64,000 nt of DNA. Source: Levilinea saccharolytica. Its GTDB lineage: Bacteria; Chloroflexota; Anaerolineae; Anaerolineales; Anaerolineaceae. A program made the position numbers and the translations under genes. Shown piece by piece: positions 43,201 to 51,351 of the stretch; the first letter of the stretch is position 1; each line of letters starts with the position of its first letter. The stretch is taken from the NCBI RefSeq assembly GCF_001306035.1, contig NZ_LGCM01000002.1, forward strand, positions 113,189 to 177,188, in the 5' to 3' direction. Under the pieces are notes generated by a model. The model had not been told where the DNA came from. It worked only from the letters and a program-made list of their open reading frames with translations, and did no database searches.

Positions 43201-45558
43201 GCGGTGGTGTGGTATCTGGTGGTGGCGCTCTTGGGTTGGATGATGTACCCGCTGACGCGGGCGGCGCTGGGCGGTCTGCGCGACCGGGGCTACCCCCTGA
43301 CGCGTATGGTGGGGCTGGTGACCCTGGCCTGGGTGGTGTGGATGGCGGGGTCTTTGGGGGTGGCCTTTAGCCGCGCGTCCATCTCATTGGCCTTGGGGCT
43401 GCTGCTGGTGGTCAATTTGGCCCTGTTCTGGGGGCAGCGCGCTGCTATTTTGCAGGAGATCCGCGAACAGCGCAAGTATGTGCTGATGATCGAGGCGTTG
43501 GCGCTGGGAGCTTTCCTGTTCTTCCTGCTGGTGCGCCTGGGCAACCCCGATTTGTGGCACCCTGGCAAGGGCGGCGAGAAGCCCATGGACTTCTCGTACT
43601 TCAACGCCGTGCTGAAAAGCACCATCTTCCCGCCCTACGATCCCTGGTTTGCGGGCGGCTACCTGAACTACTATTACTACGGCTATGTGATTGTGGGCGT
43701 GCTGGTGAAGTGGCTGGGGATTGTGCCGGCCGTGGCCTATAACCTGATTTTGCCGACCTTGTACAGCGTGCTGGCATTGGGGGCATTCTCCCTGGTGTGG
43801 AACTTGCTGCGAGGGCAGCGCTGGCAGACGGCGGGGGCATTGGCGGGGGCGGCGGGCTTGCAGCTGCTGGGCAATATGGGCACGGTACGCATGATCTGGC
43901 ACGGGATGATGCGGTTGGTTGCTCCGGGCGGAACGATTGACAATTCGGATCTCTTGCAGCGCATCGGCTGGACCATCTCGGGCTTTTTCCGTTTGCTGAA
44001 CGGCCAGGGCCTGCCCTACGGCCCGGGGGATTGGTATTGGATCCCCAGCCGGGTGTACCCGGGCGAACCTATCACCGAGTTCCCCATGTTCACCTTCCTG
44101 TATGCCGACCTGCACGCGCATTTGATCGCCCTGCCGGTGACGGTTTTGGCATTGGCCTGGGGCCTGGGGGTGATTCAGGGGCGCTGGCAGTGGCGGCGGG
44201 ATGGGCTTCCGGCGGCGGTGACAGCCGGGGCGACCCTCTTCCTGGGCGGGCTGACGGTGGGGGCGCTGTGGCCGACCAACACCTGGGATATGCCCACCTA
44301 TTTGGTGCTGGCGGCTTTGGCCTGGGTGTACACGGCCGTTCGTTACGCTGGGGGCAGCTCGGCCCGGCGCTGGCTGTTGGGCCTGGGCGGGGCGGGTCTG
44401 CTGGTGGGACTGGTGGTGCTGTTCTACCAGCCCTATCTGCGCTGGAATGTGCAGGGCTATAACGCGGTAGATCTGTGGGAAGGGTCGCGCTCGCCGTTCT
44501 GGTCGTACATCACCCATTGGGCACTGCCGCTGTTTATTTTGACCTTCTGGATGGGCTGGGAAACGCGGGAATGGATGGCTCAGACGCCGGTTTCGGCGCT
44601 GCAAAAGCTAAAGAAGTACGAAGGCTGGATCTATTCGCTGCTGGCGGCCCTGTTTGCGGCGGCGGCGCTGCTGACTTTTGTGCCCAAAGTGCAGGTGGCC
44701 TGGCTGATTATCCTGCTCGGTTCGTGGGCCACGGCGCTGCTGTTGCGCAAGGATCAGCCGGACGAAAAGCGCGCGGCCCTGTTTATGATGGGCAGCGGCC
44801 TGATGCTGACCCTGATGGTGGAAGTGATCGTGCTGGTGGGCGACATTGGCCGCATGAACACGGTGTTTAAGTTTTATTTACAGGCCTGGACGCTGCTCAA
44901 CCTCGCGGCGGCGGCGGCGCTGATCTGGCTGATGCCGGCGGTGATGGAACGCTGGGGGGCGCGGCTGCGCAGCGCTTTCCAGACCGCCCTGGGCATTTTG
45001 GTGGGGGCGGCGCTGCTCTTCCCCCTGCTGGCCGGGACGGATAAAATCCGCGACCGGATGAGCCGCGAGGCCCCGCACACCCTGGACGGCATGGCCTATA
45101 TGGATACGTCCTATTACAACGATCAGGATGTGGAGATGGAACTGCGCCAGGATGCGGACGCCATCCGCTGGATGCAGGAGAACATCCCAGGGTCGCCTGT
45201 GATTGTGGAGGCGCACAACCCCGAATACCGCTGGGGCACGCGCATGAGCATTTACACCGGCCTGCCGGGCGTGGTGGGGTGGAACTGGCACCAGCGTCAA
45301 CAGCGCGGGGTCATCTCCGATCAGTGGGTGACCGACCGTGTGGACGCTGTTCCGCGCTTTTACCTGACGACGGAACGCAGCGAAACAGAAGAATTCCTGC
45401 GGAAATATGATGTGCGCTATATCGTCGTGGGGCAGTTGGAGAAAGCCTATTACCCCGGGCCTGGGCTGGTAAAATTCCAGCAGTGGGATGGGGATCTGTG
45501 GCGCAAGGTGTTTGAGGTGGACGACACCGCGGTTTACGAAGTAACCCTGCGCCCGTAG
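40276..45558 (+). CDS. Giant membrane protein: GT39-like half fused to DUF2298 (Chlor_Arch_YYY) half
   Basis: A 1760-residue protein made of two parts. Residues 1 to about 970 match the separate GT39-like protein at 29600 in full: HLHPDER (56-59 HPDE), helices to about 480, then a soluble beta-rich domain ending VYDHPKVMIFRKRTD. From about 974 the sequence matches the next gene from its first residue: VWYLVVALLGW, EKPMDFSYFNAVLKS, FPPYDPW, YYYYGYVIVG, ADLHAHL, FKFYLQAW and a C-terminal soluble domain. DUF2298 proteins occur mainly in Chloroflexota and archaea and are thought to be GT-C-like. Fusion of the two suggests they act in succession on one lipid-linked substrate. Confidence 0.85.
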   Translation: MQPETGTTLPSEAQTAPRKTRWPAAALAAAALVLVLALGAYFRFVGMDWDGDQHLHPDERFLTMAVTAIESADAGSYFDTAASPFNPANRGFPNYVYGTLPLFLVRSVGELVQRTGYSDIHLVGRALAGLADLLVVLLVFFTALRLYRKVWLGVLAAAFSAGAVLQIQISHYFTVDPFTNLFLTACAFLAVWILTGRQPELPQTAAAEADEAETESTDSPAAPVPVPGRLRAALGDTWMFVLFGLLAGMALSSKLSAAPVVLLLPAAALLRYERTAQDENQALWGWALWLKLALAGLTALITFRVFQPYAFNGPGFFGLGVNEGWLAELRTVAAQMAGKMDFPPALQWVRRPVTFAWENMIRFGLGWPLGLLAWGSFAWMGWRICKQRQMEHVLLWGWTAGYSLWQGLSFTRAMRYQLPVYPFLAIMAAWGVFQLWQARPRRLSVRWTRLAAAALGVGVLAATWAWAFAFTRIYTRPVTRIAASEWIYENVPAAYTLEIEGSDGTRKQLAGSRLGREVSPEQGLVLAYTLPRSGTALGLAFDHVVDPLGGGQVKTLRAQICADRDCQQLLSSGMLVDTFLAEGDPRGRAFTLPLMKAAALEKGQTIFLRLDVPEGGTALRLTGGWGLNCLIPLGVSTLPLPDFVEAVEAGQDYTMTFSAAADGLVRGATLAHAVDWEGQPEEKTLRMSLLDLSSADGPVTTAEARGTFTASEDARGEAVHFTFDPPLTIREGQTFSMRLELAQGPGRIAVYGVRQIKEGDWDDGLPLALNGNSPFDYTQGLYRSELNLQLYWEDNSDKLNRMISMLDAADYIFSSSGRQWGSLVRIPERYPLTTAYFRALLGCPAERDIVWCYRVAQPGMFQSQLGFDLVYAAQSNPNLGPYQINTQFAEETFTVYDHPKVMIFRKRTDYDPDAVRKLLSAVDLSAIKSVLPREVGQYKGDLILPPELLARQRAGGTWAELFDRESLLNRYPAVGAVVWYLVVALLGWMMYPLTRAALGGLRDRGYPLTRMVGLVTLAWVVWMAGSLGVAFSRASISLALGLLLVVNLALFWGQRAAILQEIREQRKYVLMIEALALGAFLFFLLVRLGNPDLWHPGKGGEKPMDFSYFNAVLKSTIFPPYDPWFAGGYLNYYYYGYVIVGVLVKWLGIVPAVAYNLILPTLYSVLALGAFSLVWNLLRGQRWQTAGALAGAAGLQLLGNMGTVRMIWHGMMRLVAPGGTIDNSDLLQRIGWTISGFFRLLNGQGLPYGPGDWYWIPSRVYPGEPITEFPMFTFLYADLHAHLIALPVTVLALAWGLGVIQGRWQWRRDGLPAAVTAGATLFLGGLTVGALWPTNTWDMPTYLVLAALAWVYTAVRYAGGSSARRWLLGLGGAGLLVGLVVLFYQPYLRWNVQGYNAVDLWEGSRSPFWSYITHWALPLFILTFWMGWETREWMAQTPVSALQKLKKYEGWIYSLLAALFAAAALLTFVPKVQVAWLIILLGSWATALLLRKDQPDEKRAALFMMGSGLMLTLMVEVIVLVGDIGRMNTVFKFYLQAWTLLNLAAAAALIWLMPAVMERWGARLRSAFQTALGILVGAALLFPLLAGTDKIRDRMSREAPHTLDGMAYMDTSYYNDQDVEMELRQDADAIRWMQENIPGSPVIVEAHNPEYRWGTRMSIYTGLPGVVGWNWHQRQQRGVISDQWVTDRVDAVPRFYLTTERSETEEFLRKYDVRYIVVGQLEKAYYPGPGLVKFQQWDGDLWRKVFEVDDTAVYEVTLRP

Positions 45559-45577
45559 GCGCGATTGAGGATAGAAG

Positions 45578-48145
45578 ATGGTGGGAACCGTGATACTTTG
45601 GTATATCGTTGTCACTCTGCTGGGTTGGCTGGCCTTCCCGCTGGCTTACCGCCTGCTGCCTCATCTGGCGGACCGCGGCTACACCTTCAGCCGGGCACTG
45701 GGTTTGCTGCTGGGCGGTTTCCTCTACTGGCTGCTGGCTTCGCTGCGCTTGGCGCCGGCGGACGGCGGGGGCGTTTGGCTGGCGTTGGGGCTGACGGCTC
45801 TGCTGAGCGGCTGGGCGCTGCGGCGCGCGGGCTGTCGCACGGTGTGGGAGTGGGTGCGCGGGCAAAAAGCGCTGATTTTGAGCGCGGAGGGCTTGTTCCT
45901 GGGCGCTTTTGTGCTGTGGGTGCTGATGCGCGCGGGGAACCCGGAGATTCTCGGCACGGAAAAGCCGATGGAGATGGCTTTCATCAATGCCATCCTGCGT
46001 TCGCCCACCTTTCCGCCGCATGACCCCTGGCTTTCGGGGTACGCCATCAGCTATTACTACTTTGGCTATGTGATCATCGCCCTGCTCATCCGCCTGACGG
46101 GCGCAGACCCGGCGGCGGCCTTTAACCTGGGGGCTGCCATGTGGTTCGCGCTGACGGCCCTGGGGGCGTATGGGGTGCTGTATAACCTGCTGGCACGGCG
46201 CGGTACCCTCCGTAAGGCGGCAGCCTGGGCGGCGCTGGCTCCGTTGTTTTTGCTGGTGGTGACCAATTTTCAGGGGTCGCTGGACATGCTGCACGCGCGC
46301 GGTGCGTTTTGGTCGCCCGGACCCGACGGCACGCTGCAGTCGCCGTTTTGGCAGTGGGTGGGCATTCAGGAAGTGGACCAGCCGCCCATAGAGCCTTTTA
46401 GCTGGAATCCGACTCGCCGCCCGGGGATCTGGTGGTGGCGGGCTTCGCGCGTGCTGCAGGATTTTGATGCGGCTGGCAACGGTGTGGAAGTCATTGATGA
46501 GTTTCCGTTTTTCTCGTATTACTTAGGAGATCTGCACCCGCATGTGCTGGCCATGCCGTTTGTGCTGCTGGCGGTGGGGTTGGCGCTGAACCTCTTTCAG
46601 CGGCCCGCGCGCACGGCAGGAGAGTTGGGCGTTGTGCGCTGGCTAGGCGGCTGGCTGAGCGGAAAAGATGAAGCTTCTTTCGGACAGACCCATTTGGGCG
46701 GCTGGCTGCGCAGTGCTGATTTTTGGCTGGCGGCGTTGGTGATGGGTGGGCTGTCTTTCCTGAACACCTGGGATTTCCCCATTTACGTGGGGCTGTTCTG
46801 CCTGGTGTACGCTTTCACCCGCTTTGAGGCCCTGGGTTGGGGTTGGGGACGGGTGTGGGAATTCCTGGAGCTGGGGGCGGCCCTGGGTATCGCTGGGGTC
46901 ATCCTGTATCTGCCGTTTTACGTGGGTTTCTCTTCGCAGGCGGGCGGGATTTTGCCCAGTGTGAGCTTTTTTACCCGCGGGGTGAATTTTTGGGTGATGT
47001 TCGGCACGCTGCTGATCCCCATCGCGGCCTGGCTGTTCTGGCAGTGGTCGCAGCGCACGGGGACGAATTTCCGCGCGGGGCTGCGCCTGGCGGCCGGGGT
47101 GATCTTTGGGCTGTGGGCTTTCTCTTACTTGCTGGCCGGGGTGATCCTGGCGGTGGCGGCGCTGACCGGGGCGCGCTTGGGGCAGGGCGGCGTGAATGAC
47201 AGCCTGTATTCGCTCAGCTCGCTGTTCTTCCAACTGCAAGGCAGCGCAGACGCCCGCGATTTGCTTTGGGGAACATTGGCGCGGCGGCTGCTTTCACCGG
47301 GGGCGTGGCTGACGCTTTTGGGGCTGCTGGCGGCGGTGTGGGGGCTGCTGCCTGCCCTTCGTAAGACGGATGCACCGCTAGAACAGGGCAAGGCTCAGCG
47401 TGAGGACGGCTTTGTGCTGCTGCTGCTCCTGACGGGTCTGGCATTGACGACTGTGCCGGAATTTGTGTACCTGCGCGACCAGTTCGGCTGGCGCATGAAC
47501 ACGATTTTCAAATTCTATTTCCAGGCCTGGCTGGTGTGGTCGCTGGCGGCGGCCTATGCTTCGGCGACGTTGTGGCAGGCGCTGAGGGGAGCCAAACGCT
47601 GGGATTTTGGCGTGCTGTGGAGCCTGGTGGTGATTCTGTCTCTGGCGTATCCGTTCTGGGCGGTGAATGAACGCCTGGGCGGACTGGGAGAGGGGCGCGC
47701 GTTGAGCCTGGACGGGATGCGCTTCCTGCAGAACAACCCCGACGAGTTGGACGCGATTCGTTTCTTGCAGCAGGCTCCGCTGGGGACGGTGGCTGAAGCA
47801 GTGGGGGGGCAGTACACCTCCTACGCGCGCATGGCCACCTTCAGCGGCCAGCCGAATGTGCTGGGTTGGCCGGGGCATGAAGCTCAGTGGCGCGGCGGGG
47901 GCGCGGAAATGGGCTCACGGCAGCCGGATATTGAACTGCTGTACCGCACCAGCCGCTGGGAAGAAGCGGCCAGCATCCTGGAGCGTTATCAGATCCGCTA
48001 CGTGGTGGTGGGCAGCCTGGAGCTGGGCACATATCCGGTGAATGAAGTAAAATTCCAGAAGCGGCTGAAACTGGTTTTCCAGCGCGAGAATGTGCGCATT
48101 TATGAGGTTCCGCAGAGCACCGGAACCACCCTGGGACAGCCGTAA
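45578..48145 (+). CDS. DUF2298 (Chlor_Arch_YYY) membrane protein
   Basis: An 855-residue protein with about 16-18 hydrophobic segments and a C-terminal soluble part. It carries the DUF2298 signatures: EKPMEMAFINAILRS, FPPHDPW, SYYYFGYVI, GDLHPHVLAMP, NTWDFPIYV, FKFYFQAW, and near the C-terminus a block (NVLGWPGHEAQWRG) that matches VVGWNWHQRQQR of the fusion protein. It is therefore a stand-alone paralogue of that protein's second half. GAGGA precedes the ATG by 8 nt, and it follows the fusion gene by 19 nt. Function probably glycosyl transfer at the outer face; unproven. Confidence 0.87.
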   Translation: MVGTVILWYIVVTLLGWLAFPLAYRLLPHLADRGYTFSRALGLLLGGFLYWLLASLRLAPADGGGVWLALGLTALLSGWALRRAGCRTVWEWVRGQKALILSAEGLFLGAFVLWVLMRAGNPEILGTEKPMEMAFINAILRSPTFPPHDPWLSGYAISYYYFGYVIIALLIRLTGADPAAAFNLGAAMWFALTALGAYGVLYNLLARRGTLRKAAAWAALAPLFLLVVTNFQGSLDMLHARGAFWSPGPDGTLQSPFWQWVGIQEVDQPPIEPFSWNPTRRPGIWWWRASRVLQDFDAAGNGVEVIDEFPFFSYYLGDLHPHVLAMPFVLLAVGLALNLFQRPARTAGELGVVRWLGGWLSGKDEASFGQTHLGGWLRSADFWLAALVMGGLSFLNTWDFPIYVGLFCLVYAFTRFEALGWGWGRVWEFLELGAALGIAGVILYLPFYVGFSSQAGGILPSVSFFTRGVNFWVMFGTLLIPIAAWLFWQWSQRTGTNFRAGLRLAAGVIFGLWAFSYLLAGVILAVAALTGARLGQGGVNDSLYSLSSLFFQLQGSADARDLLWGTLARRLLSPGAWLTLLGLLAAVWGLLPALRKTDAPLEQGKAQREDGFVLLLLLTGLALTTVPEFVYLRDQFGWRMNTIFKFYFQAWLVWSLAAAYASATLWQALRGAKRWDFGVLWSLVVILSLAYPFWAVNERLGGLGEGRALSLDGMRFLQNNPDELDAIRFLQQAPLGTVAEAVGGQYTSYARMATFSGQPNVLGWPGHEAQWRGGGAEMGSRQPDIELLYRTSRWEEAASILERYQIRYVVVGSLELGTYPVNEVKFQKRLKLVFQRENVRIYEVPQSTGTTLGQP

Positions 48146-48150
48146 GGATC

Positions 48151-49926
48151 ATGGATAAGATGAAGCTGGCGATGACATGGGAAAAAGGTGTGTATGCGGC
48201 CGCGCTGGGGGTGGGGCTGGGCTTGCGCCTGGCGTTGCTGGGCCAGACGGCCTTTACAGAAAATGAGGCGGCGTTAGCCCTGCAAGCCTGGGATTTAGCC
48301 CGCGGTGTGCCCACGGTGATGGGGCCGCAGCCGGGGTACTTGCTGCTGACCCTGGTGAACTTTTTCCTGGGCGGCGCAAACGAGTTCCTGGCGCGGTTGT
48401 GGCCGGCGCTGGCAGGCAGCCTGTTGGTGCTGGCACCCTGGTTCCTGCGCGAACGGCTAGGGCGCGTTCCGGCGGTGATTTTGGCTTTTGCGTTGGCCGT
48501 GGACCCCGCGCTGCTGGCGCTTTCGCGCACGGCGGAGGGCGGCATCTTCAGCGTGTCGCTGGGACTGCTGGCGCTGGCTTTGCTGGCGGCGGGCAAACCC
48601 GCTCCGGCGGGTGTGTTGGCCGGGCTGGCCCTTTTGGGCGGGCCTGCGGCCTGGTTGGGACTGTTGGTGGGGGCGCTGGTGTGGCTGTGGAGCCGCTGGG
48701 GGCACCGTAAGACCGACACCCCCGCGGAAGCCTGGCCGTGGCGCACGTTTTTACCCTGGCTGGGGGTGGGGCTGGTGGGTTTTGGCACGCTGTTTATGCT
48801 GCGCCCGATGGGGTTGAGCGCCTGGGTGAACAGTTTCCTGGTCTTTTGGCGCGGCTGGCATTTTGGCGGCGGTTCGCCGTTGAACCAGATGGTGCTGGCG
48901 CTGGGGTTGATGGAAGCCCTGCCGCTGATGTTGGGCTGGGTGGGGCTGCTGCACGGCTGGCAGCGTAAGGACGCGTTAGACGGCTTGCTGGGGCGCTGGT
49001 TCGCGGCGGCCCTGGTGATCGTGCTGATCTACCCGGCGCGGCAGGTGACGGATTGGGTATGGGTGACGGTTCCCCTGTGGGCGCTGGCGGCGCGGGAAGT
49101 ATGCCGCCTGTTCGAAGGGGAGGATGAACACGGGCTGATCTCGATTGGACAGGCTGTTTTAGGCTTCACCCTGATGGGCTTCGCCTGGTTGAATGTGGTT
49201 GGGCTGAATCTGGTGCAGGAGCCAGAGGTAACAGTCCCCGGCGGCTTGACCTCTCTGAGTCCGACCACGCTGCGCACCTTGAGCATCGTCATTTCCTTTG
49301 TGCTGTTTGTGGTGATTTCGATCATGATCGGGGTGGGTTGGTCGCGGCGCGCGGGTCTGCGCGGCTTTGTGGGGGCGCTGCTGGCTGCCATGCTGGTGTG
49401 GACGGGCAGCGCGGCCTGGCATTCGGCGGGCCTTTCCAAACATCCTGAGACCAATTTGTGGCTGAGCAGTCCCTTGATCACCGATGGAGATTTAATTCGC
49501 GGCACGCTAGGCGACCTGGCGGAATGGAATGTGCGCTCGCGCAGCGGGATTGAGATTGTGGTGGAGGATAACGCCTCACCTTCCCTGCGCTGGCTGCTGC
49601 GGGATTTCACCCAGGTGCGCTATGTCAACGCGCTGGCGGTGGACGGAACCCCGGCGGTGGTGTTCACGCGCAGCAGTCAACCGCTGTCGCTGCCCGCGGC
49701 TTACACCGGCCAGGATTTTGTGCTGCAATCCAGTTCGCCGTGGAGTTTGCTCTATGGGGATGAATGGGTGCGCTGGCTGATCACCCGTGAAGCCCCCACA
49801 CAGCAGGAAGCGCTGTTTTTGTGGGCGCGCTCGGATTTGTTTGCGGGCGGCCAAGGGACAGGCCCGGTGATGGAAATGCCGGAGGATTCAGGGCCAGTGC
49901 TGGGTCCGCAAGAGGCGGCGCCGTAA
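48151..49926 (+). CDS. GT39-like membrane protein, short form
   Basis: A 591-residue protein with about 11-12 helices and a C-terminal extracytoplasmic domain of about 150 residues. The first loop has FTENEAALALQAWDLARG, with an acidic Asn-Glu pair in place of HPDE, followed by LLTLVNFFLGGANEFLARLWPAL, which is like other PMT_2 glycosyltransferases. The archaeal and chloroflexal TIGR03663 family often neighbours DUF2298 genes; this may be a member, but I am not sure. It starts 5 nt after the DUF2298 stop (AAGGATC before ATG) and completes the block of four giant membrane genes. Confidence 0.78.
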   Translation: MDKMKLAMTWEKGVYAAALGVGLGLRLALLGQTAFTENEAALALQAWDLARGVPTVMGPQPGYLLLTLVNFFLGGANEFLARLWPALAGSLLVLAPWFLRERLGRVPAVILAFALAVDPALLALSRTAEGGIFSVSLGLLALALLAAGKPAPAGVLAGLALLGGPAAWLGLLVGALVWLWSRWGHRKTDTPAEAWPWRTFLPWLGVGLVGFGTLFMLRPMGLSAWVNSFLVFWRGWHFGGGSPLNQMVLALGLMEALPLMLGWVGLLHGWQRKDALDGLLGRWFAAALVIVLIYPARQVTDWVWVTVPLWALAAREVCRLFEGEDEHGLISIGQAVLGFTLMGFAWLNVVGLNLVQEPEVTVPGGLTSLSPTTLRTLSIVISFVLFVVISIMIGVGWSRRAGLRGFVGALLAAMLVWTGSAAWHSAGLSKHPETNLWLSSPLITDGDLIRGTLGDLAEWNVRSRSGIEIVVEDNASPSLRWLLRDFTQVRYVNALAVDGTPAVVFTRSSQPLSLPAAYTGQDFVLQSSSPWSLLYGDEWVRWLITREAPTQQEALFLWARSDLFAGGQGTGPVMEMPEDSGPVLGPQEAAP

Positions 49927-49931
49927 TCCGC

Positions 49932-50642
49932 ATGGAGACGGCCAGCCCGGCGGGGTATTCGCTTTCCACGGCGCGCCTGACGGTGCGCGGATTGGTTCGC
50001 GGGGTGGGGCGATTGGCGTACCGGCTGTTGGCGCGGCCCGAAGTGCACGGGCTGGAAAATGTGCCGCCGCGAGGGCCGTATCTGATTGCCTTTAACCACA
50101 GCTCAATCTTCGACCCACCCTTTCTGATTACCCATTGGCCTGCGGCGCCGGAGGTTTTGGCCGAGGCGGACCTGTGGCAGGAGAAGGGACGCAAGATGTG
50201 GGTGCGGCTGTACGGCGGCATCCCCATTCACCGCGGGCAGTATGACCGGCGGGCGCTGGAACACACGTTAGCAGCACTGCGGGCGGGGGCGCGGCTGATG
50301 ATTGCACCGGAGGGGCGGGTGAACAGCGGCCTGGGGCTGCTGCAAGGACGGCTGGGGCTGGGCTGGATTTTGAGCCAGGCGCCTGTGCCGGTGGTGCCGG
50401 TGGGCATCACGGGCAGCACCCTGGAATTCATGCGCAAACTGCGCGCGGGGGAACGGCCGCGGGTGATCCTGCGCATTGGTCGCGCCTTGGAAAGCGTTCC
50501 TGTGGACAGCCGCGACAAGGCGGCTATGCAGCGCCGGGTAGATACGGTGATGGCGCATATCGCGGCTTTGCTGCCGCCGGAGGAACGCGGATTTTACACG
50601 GAAATGGCCGAAGGTGTGCTTTCGGGCCAGACGGGTTCATGA
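49932..50642 (+). CDS. plsC: 1-acyl-sn-glycerol-3-phosphate acyltransferase-like (PlsC family)
   Basis: A 236-residue acyltransferase with the HX4D catalytic motif NHSSIFD (His56, Asp61), the substrate motif GGIPIHRGQYD, and APEGRVNSG, matching the EGxR-type motif. The family acylates lysophosphatidic acid at the membrane. The frame is open upstream within the previous gene; ATG at 49932, just after that gene's stop, is the natural start. It directly precedes cmk, an arrangement common in bacteria. Confidence 0.88.
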   Translation: METASPAGYSLSTARLTVRGLVRGVGRLAYRLLARPEVHGLENVPPRGPYLIAFNHSSIFDPPFLITHWPAAPEVLAEADLWQEKGRKMWVRLYGGIPIHRGQYDRRALEHTLAALRAGARLMIAPEGRVNSGLGLLQGRLGLGWILSQAPVPVVPVGITGSTLEFMRKLRAGERPRVILRIGRALESVPVDSRDKAAMQRRVDTVMAHIAALLPPEERGFYTEMAEGVLSGQTGS

Positions 50643-50667
50643 CTTTAGACTGGAAAGGGACACAGAG

Positions 50668-51348
50668 ATGCCAATCCCACAAACCATTGCGGTGGACGGC
50701 CCGGCGGCTTCGGGAAAATCAACGATCGCGGAACTGCTGGCGCAGAGCCTGGGATATTTGTATTTTGACACGGGGGTGATGTATCGGGCGGTGACGTTGG
50801 CGGCGCTGCGGCAGCTGCAGGCGGTGACGGATGAGCGGGCGGTGACGCACCTGGCGGAGACCGTGCACATTGATGTGCGCGAGGCCAGCCAGGACGATGG
50901 GCGCAAGAGCGATGTTCTGCTGGATGGGGTGGACATCACCTGGGAGATTCGCGCGCCGGAGGTGGACGCCAACGTGTCGGTGGTGTCGGCCTACCCTGGA
51001 GTGCGTGTAGCCATGACGGAACAGCAGCGCAGGATTGGCAAACGGGGGAGAGTGGTGATGGTCGGGCGGGATATCGGCACGGTGGTGCTGCCCGATGCAG
51101 ATTTGAAGGTGTATATGGACGCCTCGGTGGAAGAGCGCGCGCGGCGGCGTTTTGATGAGGTGCGCCAGCGCGGTGAGGCGGCCGATTACGAGGCGATTCT
51201 GGCCTCCATGCGGCGGCGGGATGAGATTGATTCAACCCGCAAGGTGGCGCCGCTGCGCCCGGCGGATGACGCCGTGATTGTGTCCACCGATGGATTGAGC
51301 ATTGAGCAAGTCTTGGAGAAGATTCAGGCTCTGGTCAAAGCGAGGTAA
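50668..51348 (+). CDS. cmk: (d)CMP kinase
   Basis: Cytidylate kinase: phosphorylates CMP and dCMP with ATP. The 226 residues hold the P-loop GPAASGKST (11-19), the LGYLYFDTGVMYRAVT nucleotide-binding segment, and the VGRDIGTVVLPDADLKVY and DEIDSTRKVAPL blocks. AAAGGGA lies before the ATG at 50668. It follows plsC by 25 nt; the next gene starts 3 nt after its stop. Confidence 0.96.
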   Translation: MPIPQTIAVDGPAASGKSTIAELLAQSLGYLYFDTGVMYRAVTLAALRQLQAVTDERAVTHLAETVHIDVREASQDDGRKSDVLLDGVDITWEIRAPEVDANVSVVSAYPGVRVAMTEQQRRIGKRGRVVMVGRDIGTVVLPDADLKVYMDASVEERARRRFDEVRQRGEAADYEAILASMRRRDEIDSTRKVAPLRPADDAVIVSTDGLSIEQVLEKIQALVKAR

Positions 51349-51351
51349 ATC

